From contig CAJBDJ010000066.1 of assembly GCA_903951825.1 (NCBI GenBank), forward strand, positions 92,560 through 156,559: DNA of 64,000 nucleotides, read 5' to 3'. Numbering within the stretch: the stretch's first letter is position 1; each line of letters opens with the position of its first letter. Below, in pieces: positions 55,023 through 64,000 of the stretch. Origin of the DNA: an uncultured Pseudomonadota bacterium. Lineage in GTDB: Bacteria > Pseudomonadota > Gammaproteobacteria > Burkholderiales > Rhodocyclaceae. The notes under the pieces were generated by a model. The model was not told the origin of the DNA. It searched no databases and saw only the letters and a program-made list of their open reading frames with translations. The translations under genes and the position numbers were made by a program.

Positions 55023-55799
55023 TTATTGGGGTCTGAGTGCTGTTTTGAAAAGGCGGAAAAAATTGTCAGTGCTTACCTTGGCAACTTCAGCCAGGCTGAT
55101 GCCACGCAAACGGGCGATTTCTTCGGCCACATGAAGCACGTAGGCTGGCTGATTCTGTTTGCCACGATAAGGAACCGGCGCCAGATAAGGGGCGTCGGTT
55201 TCGATCAGGATTTTGTCGAGTGGCACTTTTTGAGCAACTTCCTTGATCACCAACGCGTTCTTGAACGTGACAATTCCTGAAAATGAAATATGAAATCCAA
55301 GGTCGAGCGCACGCCGAGCCACCTCCCAATTTTCGGTAAAGCAATGCATAACACCACCGACAGCCTTGGCGCCTTCTTCGGACAAGATCGTCAGGGTATC
55401 GTCGGCTGATTCACGGGTATGGATCACCAGCGGTTTGGCAGCGGCCAGCGCAGCGCGGATATGTGTGCGGAAGCGCTGGCGCTGCCACGCCGGCTTGTCT
55501 TTTTGCCAGTAATAGTCCAGCCCGGTCTCGCCGATGGCAATCACCCGCGGATGGCTGGCCAATTGAATCAAGCGCGCCTCGTCCGGCTCTTCGACGTCGG
55601 TATATTCAGGATGAACGCCAACCGTTGCGTAAATGTTCGGATACGCTTGCGCAAGCGCCAGTACCCGCGGGAAATCCTCCAGGTTGACGCCGATACATAC
55701 CGCGCAGCCAACACCGTGATTCTGCATGTTGCCGAATATCTCGGGCAGTTGGCCGGCCAGATCAGGAAAATCGATGTGGCAGTGTGAGTCAACCAGCAT
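55023..55799 (-). CDS. TatD-family metal-dependent hydrolase (YcfH-like)
   Basis: The 258-residue TIM-barrel hydrolase of the TatD family includes DNases and D-aminoacyl hydrolases. Metal ligands are visible in VDSHCHIDFPDL, GETGLDYYW, PLVIHTRESADD, VMHCFTENWEVA and IETDAPYLAP. The position next to holB and tmk matches E. coli ycfH. The minus-strand start at 55799 is 9 bp after the pilZ stop. The physiological substrate is not settled for this subgroup. Confidence 0.92.
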   Translation of the reverse strand: MLVDSHCHIDFPDLAGQLPEIFGNMQNHGVGCAVCIGVNLEDFPRVLALAQAYPNIYATVGVHPEYTDVEEPDEARLIQLASHPRVIAIGETGLDYYWQKDKPAWQRQRFRTHIRAALAAAKPLVIHTRESADDTLTILSEEGAKAVGGVMHCFTENWEVARRALDLGFHISFSGIVTFKNALVIKEVAQKVPLDKILIETDAPYLAPVPYRGKQNQPAYVLHVAEEIARLRGISLAEVAKVSTDNFFRLFKTALRPQ

Positions 55800-55808
55800 A
55801 TGCGTCGA

Positions 55809-56171
55809 TCAGAGGGTGTGCGTGGGACGAGAAGATTGCATGACGCCGCCCAGAAAAGCCTCGATTTTACGTCTTGCTTCCTGACCGCTCTCGTCATTGT
55901 TGAAGTGCACGCCTATCCCCTGGGCACGACCATTCTGCGCACCGGCTGGCGTTACCCAAACGACCGCACCGGCAATCGGCAGCTTTGCCGGATCGTCCAT
56001 GAGCGAGAGCAACATGAAAACCTCGTCACCAATAGCGTAGCTTCGGGTCGTCGGAATAAATATTCCGCCGTTTTTGAGATGCGGCATGAAAGCGGCGTAA
56101 AGCGCCGATTTCGAATTGATATTCAGCGACAGAACACTGGGACGCTGGGGAGACGGCTTGACTTCACTCAT
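55809..56171 (-). CDS. pilZ: PilZ domain protein
   Basis: The 120-residue single-domain PilZ protein resembles the type IV pilus biogenesis factor PilZ: PSVLSLNINSKSALYAAFMP, KNGGIFIPTTRSYAIGDEVF and GAVVWVTPAGAQNGRAQGIGV are in the family order. The RxxxR motif used for c-di-GMP binding is absent, as in the founding PilZ protein, so it may act through FimX/PilB-type partners. The ATG at 56171 nearly abuts the holB stop; the gene order holB-pilZ is conserved in many gamma- and betaproteobacteria. Confidence 0.9.
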   Translation of the reverse strand: MSEVKPSPQRPSVLSLNINSKSALYAAFMPHLKNGGIFIPTTRSYAIGDEVFMLLSLMDDPAKLPIAGAVVWVTPAGAQNGRAQGIGVHFNNDESGQEARRKIEAFLGGVMQSSRPTHTL

Positions 56172-56176
56172 GGGGT

Positions 56177-57196
56177 TCAATTTTTGAACAATGCTCGATA
56201 ATCCATCAACAAGCCCTCGAAAAACAGGCGGGCATTTAGCGGTTGTTCCGCTTCTCTGCGGCGCAGCAGCAGATCCCGGTAGGCGGGCAACAAACGTGCA
56301 GGTGAAATCATAGCAGCCAGGTCGCTGATCAGGGCCTGCTGCGGCAGGAAATAACGTACCGGCAAGGCATTACTCGCCAGGGTGAGATCAACCAGCCATT
56401 TTTGCATTGCTTCAACAATCGCCTTGAGCGGCAATTTGCCTTTGCTATCCTTAACTAGTTTTTCAAGCTCTGCGGCTGCGCTGATTGGATCCGAACCACG
56501 CGCAACCGACAATTTTTTGACCAAAATCTCAAGCCATCCGGCCTTGCCGACGTTGGCCATTTCGATGGCAAGCGCCGGCGCCCCCCCAGCCAAAGCGAGC
56601 CAGCGTGAGGCATCGGAGACACCGGCGGCGCTCAGGAAAGCCTCGGCAACCTTGACTCTTGGCAATCCGACGGGCACCACCTGACAACGACTTCGGATCG
56701 TCGGCAAGAGCTTTAATGCTTCATTTGAAACCATTAAAAACAATGTGTTGGATGATGGTTCTTCAAGTGTTTTAAGAAGTGCATTGGCGGCATTCCGGTT
56801 CATTGACTCAGCTGGATTGACGAGAATGATGCGCAAACCTGCGCGATGGGTGCCGACATTGAAAAAGTCTTCCAGCTCTCGAATCTGGTCAATCGTAATT
56901 TGCTGACTGGCCTTTTTTTTGCCCTCTTCGGCGTCATTTTCGTCAGCGAAGGCTTCAGGCTGCAGGCAACGAAAATCCGGGTGATTGCCTTGTTCGAACC
57001 AATTGCAAGCCAGGCATTGCCCACAAGCCTGGCCATCGCCAGCTTGTTGCTCGCACAGTAAACCGGCGGCAAACTGACGTGCCAGCTCGGACTTGCCCAG
57101 CCCGCGTTGCCCGATGAGCAGAAGAGCGTGCGGCAGACGCTGGCGCTGAGCCTGCAAGCCGCGCCAAACATCAGCATGTAATTCTATTAAATTCAT
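56177..57196 (-). CDS. holB: DNA polymerase III subunit delta'
   Basis: The 339-residue clamp-loader subunit has a P-loop-like [18 protein letters not shown], a zinc module of four cysteines ([17 protein letters not shown]), [18 protein letters not shown] and the SRC-type [10 protein letters not shown]. It assembles with delta and tau/gamma to load the beta clamp. It overlaps tmk by four bases upstream and precedes pilZ. A short charged insert ([13 protein letters not shown]) near residue 90 is not in the E. coli protein. Confidence 0.94.
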   Translation of the reverse strand: MNLIELHADVWRGLQAQRQRLPHALLLIGQRGLGKSELARQFAAGLLCEQQAGDGQACGQCLACNWFEQGNHPDFRCLQPEAFADENDAEEGKKKASQQITIDQIRELEDFFNVGTHRAGLRIILVNPAESMNRNAANALLKTLEEPSSNTLFLMVSNEALKLLPTIRSRCQVVPVGLPRVKVAEAFLSAAGVSDASRWLALAGGAPALAIEMANVGKAGWLEILVKKLSVARGSDPISAAAELEKLVKDSKGKLPLKAIVEAMQKWLVDLTLASNALPVRYFLPQQALISDLAAMISPARLLPAYRDLLLRRREAEQPLNARLFFEGLLMDYRALFKN

Positions 57197-57801
57197 AAAC
57201 TTGCAATCGATTTATCAAGTTTTACTCGAATTTCATCAATGCTACACTGTGCGTCAATGATTTGTATCCGCGACGAATGATGCTTGGCACGATCCAGATA
57301 GATTTGGCGAACGCGCTCATGAAAATCCGCTCGCTCCTGCTCGAAGCGATCAAGAACGCGGCTTGCCAAGGCAATCCGCTCGCGGGCGATTTCCAGCGGC
57401 AAATCGAAAAGCAGGGTCAAGTCGGGTTGCAAATGACCATGAACCCAATGTTCCAATTGCTGTAATTTGCCGCGATCCAGCCCGCGTCCGCCACCTTGAT
57501 AGGCGAAGGTGGCATCGGTGAAGCGGTCGCAAACCACCCATTCGCCGCGCTTAAGCGCCGGTTCGATGAGTCTCGCCAGGTGCTCGCGGCGAGCGGCAAA
57601 CATGAGCAGGGTTTCCGTTTCAAGATGCATTTCCTGATTCAACAGGAGATCGCGCAGCTTTTCCCCCAAGTCCGTGCCACCCGGCTCGCGCGTCACATTA
57701 ACAATCACTCCGCGCTGCCGCAGCCGCTCGGCAAACCACTCAACGTGGCTGCTTTTGCCGGCACCGTCAATGCCCTCAAAGGTAATAAATTTACCGCTCA
57801 C
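57193..57801 (-). CDS. tmk: Thymidylate kinase
   Basis: The 202-residue enzyme phosphorylates dTMP to dTDP. The P-loop [16 protein letters not shown], the dTMP-binding [18 protein letters not shown], the [17 protein letters not shown] motif and the lid region are all present. It overlaps mltG at its 5' end (57798-57801) and holB at its 3' end, forming the widely conserved mltG-tmk-holB cluster. Confidence 0.96.
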   Translation of the reverse strand: MSGKFITFEGIDGAGKSSHVEWFAERLRQRGVIVNVTREPGGTDLGEKLRDLLLNQEMHLETETLLMFAARREHLARLIEPALKRGEWVVCDRFTDATFAYQGGGRGLDRGKLQQLEHWVHGHLQPDLTLLFDLPLEIARERIALASRVLDRFEQERADFHERVRQIYLDRAKHHSSRIQIIDAQCSIDEIRVKLDKSIASL

Positions 57802-58793
57802 TTCTCTCTCCTTTGAAACTTGTTGACTGCGCGATTGTGCTCACCAAGTGTGCTTGAAAACTGACTGCTGCCATCACCCCGCGCAACGAAGTAAAGATAT
57901 TGAGTGGGAGCGGGATTCAAGGCGGCCTGTAACGAACTGAAGCCGGGCATGGCAATCGGCGTTGGCGGCAGACCGCTGCGCGTGTAGGTATTGTAGGGAT
58001 TATCTTGTCGCAAGTGACTTTTGCGCAGATTGCCGTCAAATTCACTGCCCAGGCCATAGATCACGCTGGGATCGGTCTGCAGCAACATCCCGAGACGCAG
58101 GCGATTGACGAACACCGAGGCCACTAGTGGGCGATCGGCATCACGCCCTGTTTCTTTTTCAACGATAGAGGCGAGGATCAGTGCCTGGTAAGGTGATTCA
58201 AAAGGCAATCCGGGGGCGCGCTGCGCCCACGCGGCATCGAGCCGGCGCTGCATGGCGCGATAGGCGCGGCGGTAAATTTCGATATCGCTAGATTGTTTGT
58301 CGAACAAGTAGGTATCCGGGAACAACAGCCCCTCGATACTGGCCGCCTGAATACCCAGCCGGCTCAGCAACTCGGCTTGACCGAGATGGCTGACCTCGTG
58401 GCGGAGATCAGGATGTCGGTCGATACGCGCCTGCCATTGGCTGAAGGTCCAACCTTCCGGCAGCATCAGTTCGCCCTGCGTCACTTCACCACGGGTCAGC
58501 TTGCCCAAGAGTTGCAATGGAGTGATCCCGCTATTGAATGAATAGCTGCCGGCCTTGATGTTGGCTTCGGCACCCATGACACGCGCCAGCAGCACCATCA
58601 TGACGGGTTCAAACTGGACACCGGCATCCCTGATCTGCATGGACGCCGAGCGCAGACCGGAACCGGGCACAATACGAATTTCAGCTGGTGATTCGCGCAT
58701 TGTCAAAGGCGTATTTACCCACCACCAGGCGGCAGCGACAACAGCGGCAACGGTCAAAATTAGCAGGAATAACAAACGGAACAGGATGCGCAA
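57798..58793 (-). CDS. mltG: Endolytic murein transglycosylase
   Basis: The MltG/YceG protein is anchored by one N-terminal helix ([22 protein letters not shown]) and cuts nascent glycan strands. A LysM-like part ([19 protein letters not shown]) precedes the catalytic domain, where [15 protein letters not shown] contains the catalytic glutamate and [11 protein letters not shown] and [16 protein letters not shown] are conserved. A TTG start at 58793 gives 331 residues, the normal length. The next ATG upstream would overlap the oppositely oriented ygfZ start by ~60 bp and adds unlikely sequence, so TTG is my choice, with moderate certainty. Confidence 0.9.
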   Translation of the reverse strand: MRILFRLLFLLILTVAAVVAAAWWWVNTPLTMRESPAEIRIVPGSGLRSASMQIRDAGVQFEPVMMVLLARVMGAEANIKAGSYSFNSGITPLQLLGKLTRGEVTQGELMLPEGWTFSQWQARIDRHPDLRHEVSHLGQAELLSRLGIQAASIEGLLFPDTYLFDKQSSDIEIYRRAYRAMQRRLDAAWAQRAPGLPFESPYQALILASIVEKETGRDADRPLVASVFVNRLRLGMLLQTDPSVIYGLGSEFDGNLRKSHLRQDNPYNTYTRSGLPPTPIAMPGFSSLQAALNPAPTQYLYFVARGDGSSQFSSTLGEHNRAVNKFQRREK

Positions 58794-58884
58794 TGGAACT
58801 CGCAGGCGGTGAGCGGGTCTGGTAGCGGTGCGACAGGCCCAAAATGGAGGGCTATATAATATCGCAACCCCCACAGGAGACCCC

Positions 58885-59901
58885 ATGACCCCCAACTGGC
58901 ACAGCTTTCTGGAATCCGCCGATGCTCTCATCGATGGCCGTTCCAACGAAATTCTTCACTTTGGCGACGCTGCCGGCGAACTTCTGAGCGCACAAAAACA
59001 AACCGTCCTGGTACCCCTGACACATCTCGGCTTGCTGAGCGCCAGCGGCGAAGATGCAAAAACATTCCTGCACGGGCAATTCACCAGCGATGTCAATCAC
59101 CTTGGAGCCAACCAGGTGCAGCACTCGGCATGGTGCTCGGTCAAAGGACGAATGCAGGCCAGTTTTCTGATTTGGCATGGCAGTGGCGAACTTCGCCTGG
59201 CCCTCGCCGCCGATATTCAGGATGCCGTGCAAAAACGTCTGCAAATGTTTGTCTTGCGCGCCAAGGTGAAACTGGCCTCGCTCAACGATACCCACGTTTT
59301 ACTTGGCCTGTCCGGCCCGCAGGCGCTTGAGGCCATGGCAGATGCCGGCCTGCCCTGCCCTTCAGCAACACTCAGCAGCGCCGGCAGCAACGATATAGAT
59401 ATCATTGCGCTCGAAGATGGACGCTACATCATCGCCGCGCCACTCTTGGCAATCTCCGGACTTTGGCAAAAATTATCAGTCAAAGCACGGCCGGCTGGCT
59501 TGCCGGTCTGGCGCTGGCTGGATGTGCAAAGCGGTTTCCCGCTGGTCTCGCTGGCGACGAAGGAAGAATTTGTCCCGCAAATGGCCGATTTTGAAAAACT
59601 CGGTGGCGTCAGCTTCCATAAAGGCTGCTATCCGGGGCAGGAAGTTGTCGCGCGCACGCAATATCTGGGCAAGGTCAAACGTCACCTGTACCGTATCAGC
59701 AGCACCCAGGCACTCCACGCCGGGGATCACCTGCATTCGCCAGACAATCCCGACCAGGCCTGCGGCATGGTCGTTTCGGCAGCGCCCTCGCCGCAGGGCG
59801 GCTATGAAGCATTGGCCGTCGTTCAATCGAATTTCGCCAACAACGTGCATTTGATTTCCCGTGAGGGGCCAAAAGTCGAGGCGGTTGCGGTCAACCCGTA
59901 A
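58885..59901 (+). CDS. ygfZ: tRNA-modifying/Fe-S-associated folate-binding protein YgfZ
   Basis: The 338-residue protein of the GcvT-like fold acts with folate in the maturation or repair of some Fe-S enzymes such as MiaB. The defining motif KGCYPGQEVVART lies near residue 247, with its conserved cysteine. FLHGQFTSDVNHL and GRMQASFLIW are family segments of the N-terminal domain. The ATG at 58885 has CAGGAG 5 bases upstream; the in-frame ATG at 58828 does not. It is divergent from mltG and followed 13 bp later by the NRDE gene. Confidence 0.93.
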   Translation: MTPNWHSFLESADALIDGRSNEILHFGDAAGELLSAQKQTVLVPLTHLGLLSASGEDAKTFLHGQFTSDVNHLGANQVQHSAWCSVKGRMQASFLIWHGSGELRLALAADIQDAVQKRLQMFVLRAKVKLASLNDTHVLLGLSGPQALEAMADAGLPCPSATLSSAGSNDIDIIALEDGRYIIAAPLLAISGLWQKLSVKARPAGLPVWRWLDVQSGFPLVSLATKEEFVPQMADFEKLGGVSFHKGCYPGQEVVARTQYLGKVKRHLYRISSTQALHAGDHLHSPDNPDQACGMVVSAAPSPQGGYEALAVVQSNFANNVHLISREGPKVEAVAVNP

Positions 59902-60633
59902 AACCGGGCAAAAAATGTGTTTGATCGTTGTCGGTTGGCGGGTTCATCCCGATTATCCGCTGGTGGTGGCGGCCAACCGTGACGAATTTTTTGCCCGCCC
60001 CGCCACTGCCTTGACCCGCTGGCCCGATGCCTTGAACATCATCGGCGGAATTGATCTGGAAGCCGGCGGTACCTGGCTGGGGATGTCCGAAGGCGGACGA
60101 TTCGCGGCGCTGACCAATGTTCGCGAACCCGGCGTTGCCAAGAGCGCCCGATCCCGCGGGATGTTGACGCGGGATTTCCTGCTTTCGAGGGAATCAGCCG
60201 GCGACTACGCGCGGCAAATAGACGGCACGCGCTATGCCGGCTTCAATTTATTGCTCAGCGACGGTGACTCGCTTTTTTACGCCTCCAACCGCGATGGCTC
60301 ACCGCGTCCTCTGGCGCCGGGAATTTACGGCCTTTCAAATCACCGGCTCGATAGCCCCTGGCCGAAATTGGTCAAGGCTCGCGAGCGTTTCGCCGATGCT
60401 GTTCAGCACTTGCCGGAAGCCTCCGGATTCTTCGATTTGCTCGCCGATCGGGCGATTGCCGACGACGCGCAATTACCCAATACCGGCGTGCCGATTGAAT
60501 GGGAACGCCTGCTTTCGGCAATTTTTGTGACCTCTGAAAATTACGGCACGCGAGCTTCCACCGTTCTCTGGCGGACCGACAGGGGCACCCTTTGCGTCCA
60601 TGAACGAAGCTTCGGCGCAGACGGCCAGACGCT

Positions 60634-61864
<1,231 letters not shown>

Positions 61865-61909
61865 TGGGGCGACTAATGGGGCTCGAACCCACGACAACCG
61901 GAATCACAA
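61865..61909 (-). pseudogene. 3' half of tRNA-His(GTG), island attachment-site relic
   Basis: Read on the minus strand, the 45 bases run from the anticodon loop TTGTGAT (anticodon GTG) through the variable loop and the T-arm (GTGGGTTCGAGCCCCA) to ATTAGTCGCC and CCA. Discriminator C before CCA is specific for tRNA-His. Sequence 5' of the anticodon loop does not complete the D-arm, anticodon stem or acceptor stem, so the 5' half is missing. A break exactly at the anticodon loop is where tyrosine integrases recombine into tRNA genes. Confidence 0.8.
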
Positions 61910-62082
61910 TACAGATAGAGCACGTTTTAGATTGATTGCTTTTGTTTTCCATAAAAACATATTCCCTTAAAATTCATTGAGTTATGCCTTACTATTAGTC
62001 CGGTCGTGAGGCGGAAGAAAGGCATTTTTTACCTCACTCTGCTTACCATACGAAAAGTAAGCAAGGAAAAATGAGGGGTGAA

Positions 62083-62163
62083 ATGGCAAAATTTACCAAG
62101 ACTGAAGTCGATAATCTACCACCGAAAGAGAAATCAACCTGGGTTGGCCGGGGGCTTACGTAA
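62083..62163 (+). pseudogene. Truncated tyrosine-integrase start (26 codons)
   Basis: The ATG at 62083 has GAGGGG 5 bases upstream and opens MAKFTKTEVDNLPPKEKS, which resembles the N-terminus of P4-type phage/island integrases (MAKFTKxxVDNLPPKEKxYxVWD). After 20 residues the sequence diverges and stops at 62161. Only the first tens of residues remain. It lies 170 bp from the tRNA-His relic, the expected neighbourhood for an integrase, and explains how the island entered. Confidence 0.65.
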
Positions 62164-62242
62164 TACGTGCAACAACTGCAACAAGCATAACGCTGATCTG
62201 TCTGATAGACTAATCGTTAACGTATTCATTAAGGGATTTGAA

Positions 62243-62518
62243 ATGAGTTACAGCGCCCAAGATGTTGTGCCGATCAGCGAAGCCCGTGCTCGCCTAACCG
62301 AGTTGTCCGATGAAGTGGTGGCAGGTGCCGAGAAGCTGCTGACCAAAAATGGCTCTGCTTACGTTGCTTTGGTTGATGCGAAAAAACTTGATTACTATCA
62401 TCGACTCGAAAATGAACATGCCAGCTTGGTGCTATTAACTGAAGCTGAAACTGGTTTGCGCCAGGTTTTGGCAGGCAAGCGTGTATCGAATGCTGACCTC
62501 CTGAAAGCCTTGACCTGA
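62243..62518 (+). CDS. Phd/YefM-family antitoxin
   Basis: The 91-residue protein begins MSYSAQDVVPISEARARLTE; 'xxVxPISEARARLxELxDEV' is the N-terminal DNA-binding fold of Phd/YefM antitoxins. KNGSAYVALVDAKKLDYYHR is the usual second part of the fold. The acidic/hydrophobic C-terminus (about 55-91) would wrap the toxin. AAGGGA lies upstream of the ATG at 62243. The toxin start follows 4 bases after its stop, so the pair is coupled; such antitoxins usually repress their own promoter. Confidence 0.88.
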   Translation: MSYSAQDVVPISEARARLTELSDEVVAGAEKLLTKNGSAYVALVDAKKLDYYHRLENEHASLVLLTEAETGLRQVLAGKRVSNADLLKALT

Positions 62519-62522
62519 GGCT

Positions 62523-62906
62523 ATGGCGTTACCGTTAAACGCCAAAGTTGAGGCTGCACCAAATTTCCTTGCCAACTTGGATGCCGCTCACCAGTTCTTT
62601 CGCCTCCAGGACGCTGACAGTGCCGATGCACGGTTAACCAAGCTGAAAGCTGAGCTCAGGGAGATGGTGTCAGTTTTACAGTGGTCGCCTGCTGGTGGGC
62701 GGCCTGCTCGTTTTCTGGCAGCAACATCAATACAGGCTCAGTTAAGACTTGAGGCAGTATTACAACTGGCAGAGCAAGCTGGGCTGCCTGACCTACGTGA
62801 ATACGTTGTCGGTCAGCATATGATTTTGTATGCCCACTCCGAGACAGACGTTGTACTGCTGGCAATCAAGCACCAGCGTCAGTTGATGTATTCAGCAGAG
62901 TCGTAA
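62523..62906 (+). CDS. RelE/ParE-family toxin
   Basis: The 127-residue protein is placed where a toxin is expected and shows the RelE/ParE C-terminal signature: LREYVVGQHMILYAHSETDV followed by VLLAIKHQRQLMY. The usual 'R.F....Y.I.Y......V.IL.I.H..R' layout is recognisable. Compared with 90-105-residue family members, it has an ~30-residue longer N-terminal half containing FLANLDAAHQFFRLQDADSA. ParE toxins inhibit gyrase and RelE toxins cleave mRNA; the target here cannot be decided. The gene begins within the GAGG of the antitoxin stop. Confidence 0.82.
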   Translation: MALPLNAKVEAAPNFLANLDAAHQFFRLQDADSADARLTKLKAELREMVSVLQWSPAGGRPARFLAATSIQAQLRLEAVLQLAEQAGLPDLREYVVGQHMILYAHSETDVVLLAIKHQRQLMYSAES

Positions 62907-62965
62907 TTGGCAAGCAGGGCACGATCCGTTCCTTTATCTCAAGGACATCCTGTCTCGCTTGCCAA
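62907..62965. repeat. Inverted repeat after the toxin gene
   Basis: TTGGCAAGC (62907-62915) and GCTTGCCAA (62957-62965) are a perfect 9-bp inverted repeat separated by 41 bases, starting at the toxin stop codon. It may be a remnant of a small mobile element's ends or a long-loop terminator for the toxin-antitoxin transcript. Confidence 0.45.
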
Positions 62966-63011
62966 CTCAGCCGAATAGCAGGATCAGCGAACTACTGGGC
63001 TACTTTGATAT

Positions 63012-63755
63012 CTATTTCTTTCGCAATTGACGCAAGGGTGCCGGCATCAAATTGAAAACCCGGATCAACCAGTGTAGTTGCCAAGGGAAAACATGCCGAG
63101 CAAGGCGGCGCTCGATCGCGCGTGTTATTTGCATTACCGCATCGGCCTCAGAGCACAGGAATGGCTTTTCACGCGCATTGCCTTCATTCAGTTCGCGCAG
63201 ACGTGCAGTATCGACATAACCAGGAATGATGGCCGACACAGTGATGCCGTGCGGTGCCAGAGCTTTGCGGTATACATCGCACAGCGCAATCACTGCGCAT
63301 TTGGTGCTGCTATATAGCGACCTACCCGGATACTCGCGTAGTAGCCCGGCGATCGAGGCTAGCGCAACCAGGTGGCCGTGCCCACGCTCACACATAATTT
63401 CTGAGGCAGCTTCAAAGGCGTACGTTACGCCGAGTACGTTGGTTCTCAGCATCTGCATGCCGGCGTCTGGAATGCGCTCCAATGTCTTGGTGTCTGCATA
63501 GAAGCCAGCAGTCACAATCAATAGATCGAGGCCATCTCCAGCGAAGCTAACTGTAGCCCGGCGTACAGCCTCGCGATCAACAATATTGACGGAGATCAAG
63601 CGGAGAAGAGGGTAACGCACCACGAATTGCGGATCGACACGTTCCGGATTTCTCCCGCAGATTGCTACGTCCGCCCCTGCGTCGAGATAATGGTGAGCGA
63701 GCGCCAAGCCGATTCCGCTGGTGCCGCCAATGATCATCACCTTGTGGCGTTTCAT
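63012..63755 (-). CDS. Short-chain dehydrogenase/reductase
   Basis: The 247-residue classical SDR has the cofactor motif MIIGGTSGIGLALAHHYLDA, the LLIVTAGFYADT segment (NAG is replaced by TAG), the catalytic Ser in LVALASIAGLL and YxxxK in SLYSSTKCAVI. PGYVDT is the usual loop. GRN after the second strand (AICGRNPERV) suggests NADP(H). The substrate is unknown; a C-terminal hydrophobic/basic tail (WLIRVFNLMPAPLRQLRKK) could associate with membranes. The ATG at 63755 overlaps the stop of a truncated upstream ORF. Confidence 0.88.
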   Translation of the reverse strand: MKRHKVMIIGGTSGIGLALAHHYLDAGADVAICGRNPERVDPQFVVRYPLLRLISVNIVDREAVRRATVSFAGDGLDLLIVTAGFYADTKTLERIPDAGMQMLRTNVLGVTYAFEAASEIMCERGHGHLVALASIAGLLREYPGRSLYSSTKCAVIALCDVYRKALAPHGITVSAIIPGYVDTARLRELNEGNAREKPFLCSEADAVMQITRAIERRLARHVFPWQLHWLIRVFNLMPAPLRQLRKK

Positions 63756-63880
63756 TCCGGTTCAGGTGGGGCGAGTGCTTCCAAGATAGGCTTGCTCGCA
63801 AATGCGGCATGTGCGCGACGATAGCCGTACTCCCATTGCGTATCCATTTGATCAATGAATTCGGCAAGAGTGGCGGGCAC
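63752..63880 (-). pseudogene. C-terminal fragment of a gene interrupted by an insertion sequence
   Basis: Forty-two codons encode VPATLAEFIDQMDTQWEYGY, then RRAHAAFASKPILEALAPPE and stop overlapping the SDR start (ATGA-type), so this was the upstream partner in an SDR operon. The frame is open right up to 63880, where the insertion-sequence terminus begins. I do not recognise the protein family from so short a piece. Confidence 0.55.
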
Positions 63881-64000
63881 TGTCAACGGCGATTTAAAAC
63901 TGACACAGATTTCTTTTGATCAGCGATTTAAAACTGATACACCCCAGATAGTGACTTGCGCGGCATAGGTGTCTTGGAGGGCGGGCCGCAGGCCCAACCG
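63881..64000. mobile_element. Terminus of an IS21-family-like insertion sequence
   Basis: From 63881 the plus strand starts with TGTCAACGGC and contains two copies of GCGATTTAAAACTGA[CT]AC at 63889-63906 and 63923-63940, 34 bp apart. Multiple short terminal repeats behind a 5'-TG end are characteristic of IS21 elements (istA/istB type). The element runs out of the window, so its transposase is not seen and which end this is remains open. Confidence 0.6.

Noticed and set aside
61865..61940. Functional tRNA-His gene
   Set aside because: The bases 5' of the anticodon loop do not pair with the anticodon or acceptor stem; only the 3' half is present.

Overview
The window is bacterial chromosome, most likely from a betaproteobacterium close to the Rhodocyclaceae (Dechloromonas, Propionivibrio or Accumulibacter relatives). 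The evidence is the gene orders dapC-dapD-pilU-dapE-prmB, ribBA-ribH-nusB-thiL-pgpA and cysE/iscR-iscSUA-hscBA-fdx-iscX, a phasin typical of polyhydroxyalkanoate-storing cells, and generally high G+C. No 16S rRNA gene is present, so the genus is inference.

Layout. 1-6.7 kb: start of an rRNA-type methyltransferase, a small Cys-rich ORF, a periplasmic rhodanese, YaeQ, M18 aminopeptidase, parE, a DUF808 membrane protein and a phasin. 6.8-12 kb: minus-strand diaminopimelate/lysine operon with pilU and prmB. 12.3-15.8 kb: plus-strand riboflavin/nusB/thiL/pgpA operon. 16.1-17.7 kb: gpmI. 17.8-24.4 kb: a complete ISC iron-sulfur operon with a second cysteine desulfurase between iscR and iscS. A sigma70-type promoter with two IscR-box-like sites precedes it and overlaps the 3' end of cysE. 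25.5-42.4 kb: one uninterrupted minus-strand gene for a 5,639-residue protein. It has about 17 Ig-like modules with a Pro-Asn/Pro-Ser linker, then about 2,550 residues of an octapeptide repeat (L-S/T-x-x-Q-I/V/L-x-x) organised into roughly 28 super-repeats, then a hydrophobic module and a beta-rich C-terminus. By eye the last ~4.2 kb is clearly more A+T-rich than the rest. 42.5-43.9 kb: a broken small relative of the giant gene and two insertion-sequence remnants. 44-51.7 kb: fatty-acid uptake and beta-oxidation (FadL, FadJ-type enzyme, thiolase, FadE, TetR regulator). 52-53.6 kb: a methyl-accepting chemotaxis protein. 54-61.6 kb: housekeeping genes (ankyrin protein, tatD, pilZ, holB, tmk, mltG, ygfZ, NRDE protein, L,D-transpeptidase, tadA). 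61.6-64 kb: the edge of an integrated island, with a 3' half of tRNA-His, a truncated integrase start, a Phd/ParE-type toxin-antitoxin pair, an SDR oxidoreductase, a broken upstream gene and what looks like the terminus of an IS21-family element.

Most of the window is ordinary core genome. The unusual parts are the giant repeat protein with its degraded neighbour and the tRNA-His island border. The giant protein shows no signal peptide and has no transporter genes beside it, so its export and role are open. Its architecture suggests a modular surface or secreted protein, but no function can be assigned from sequence alone.
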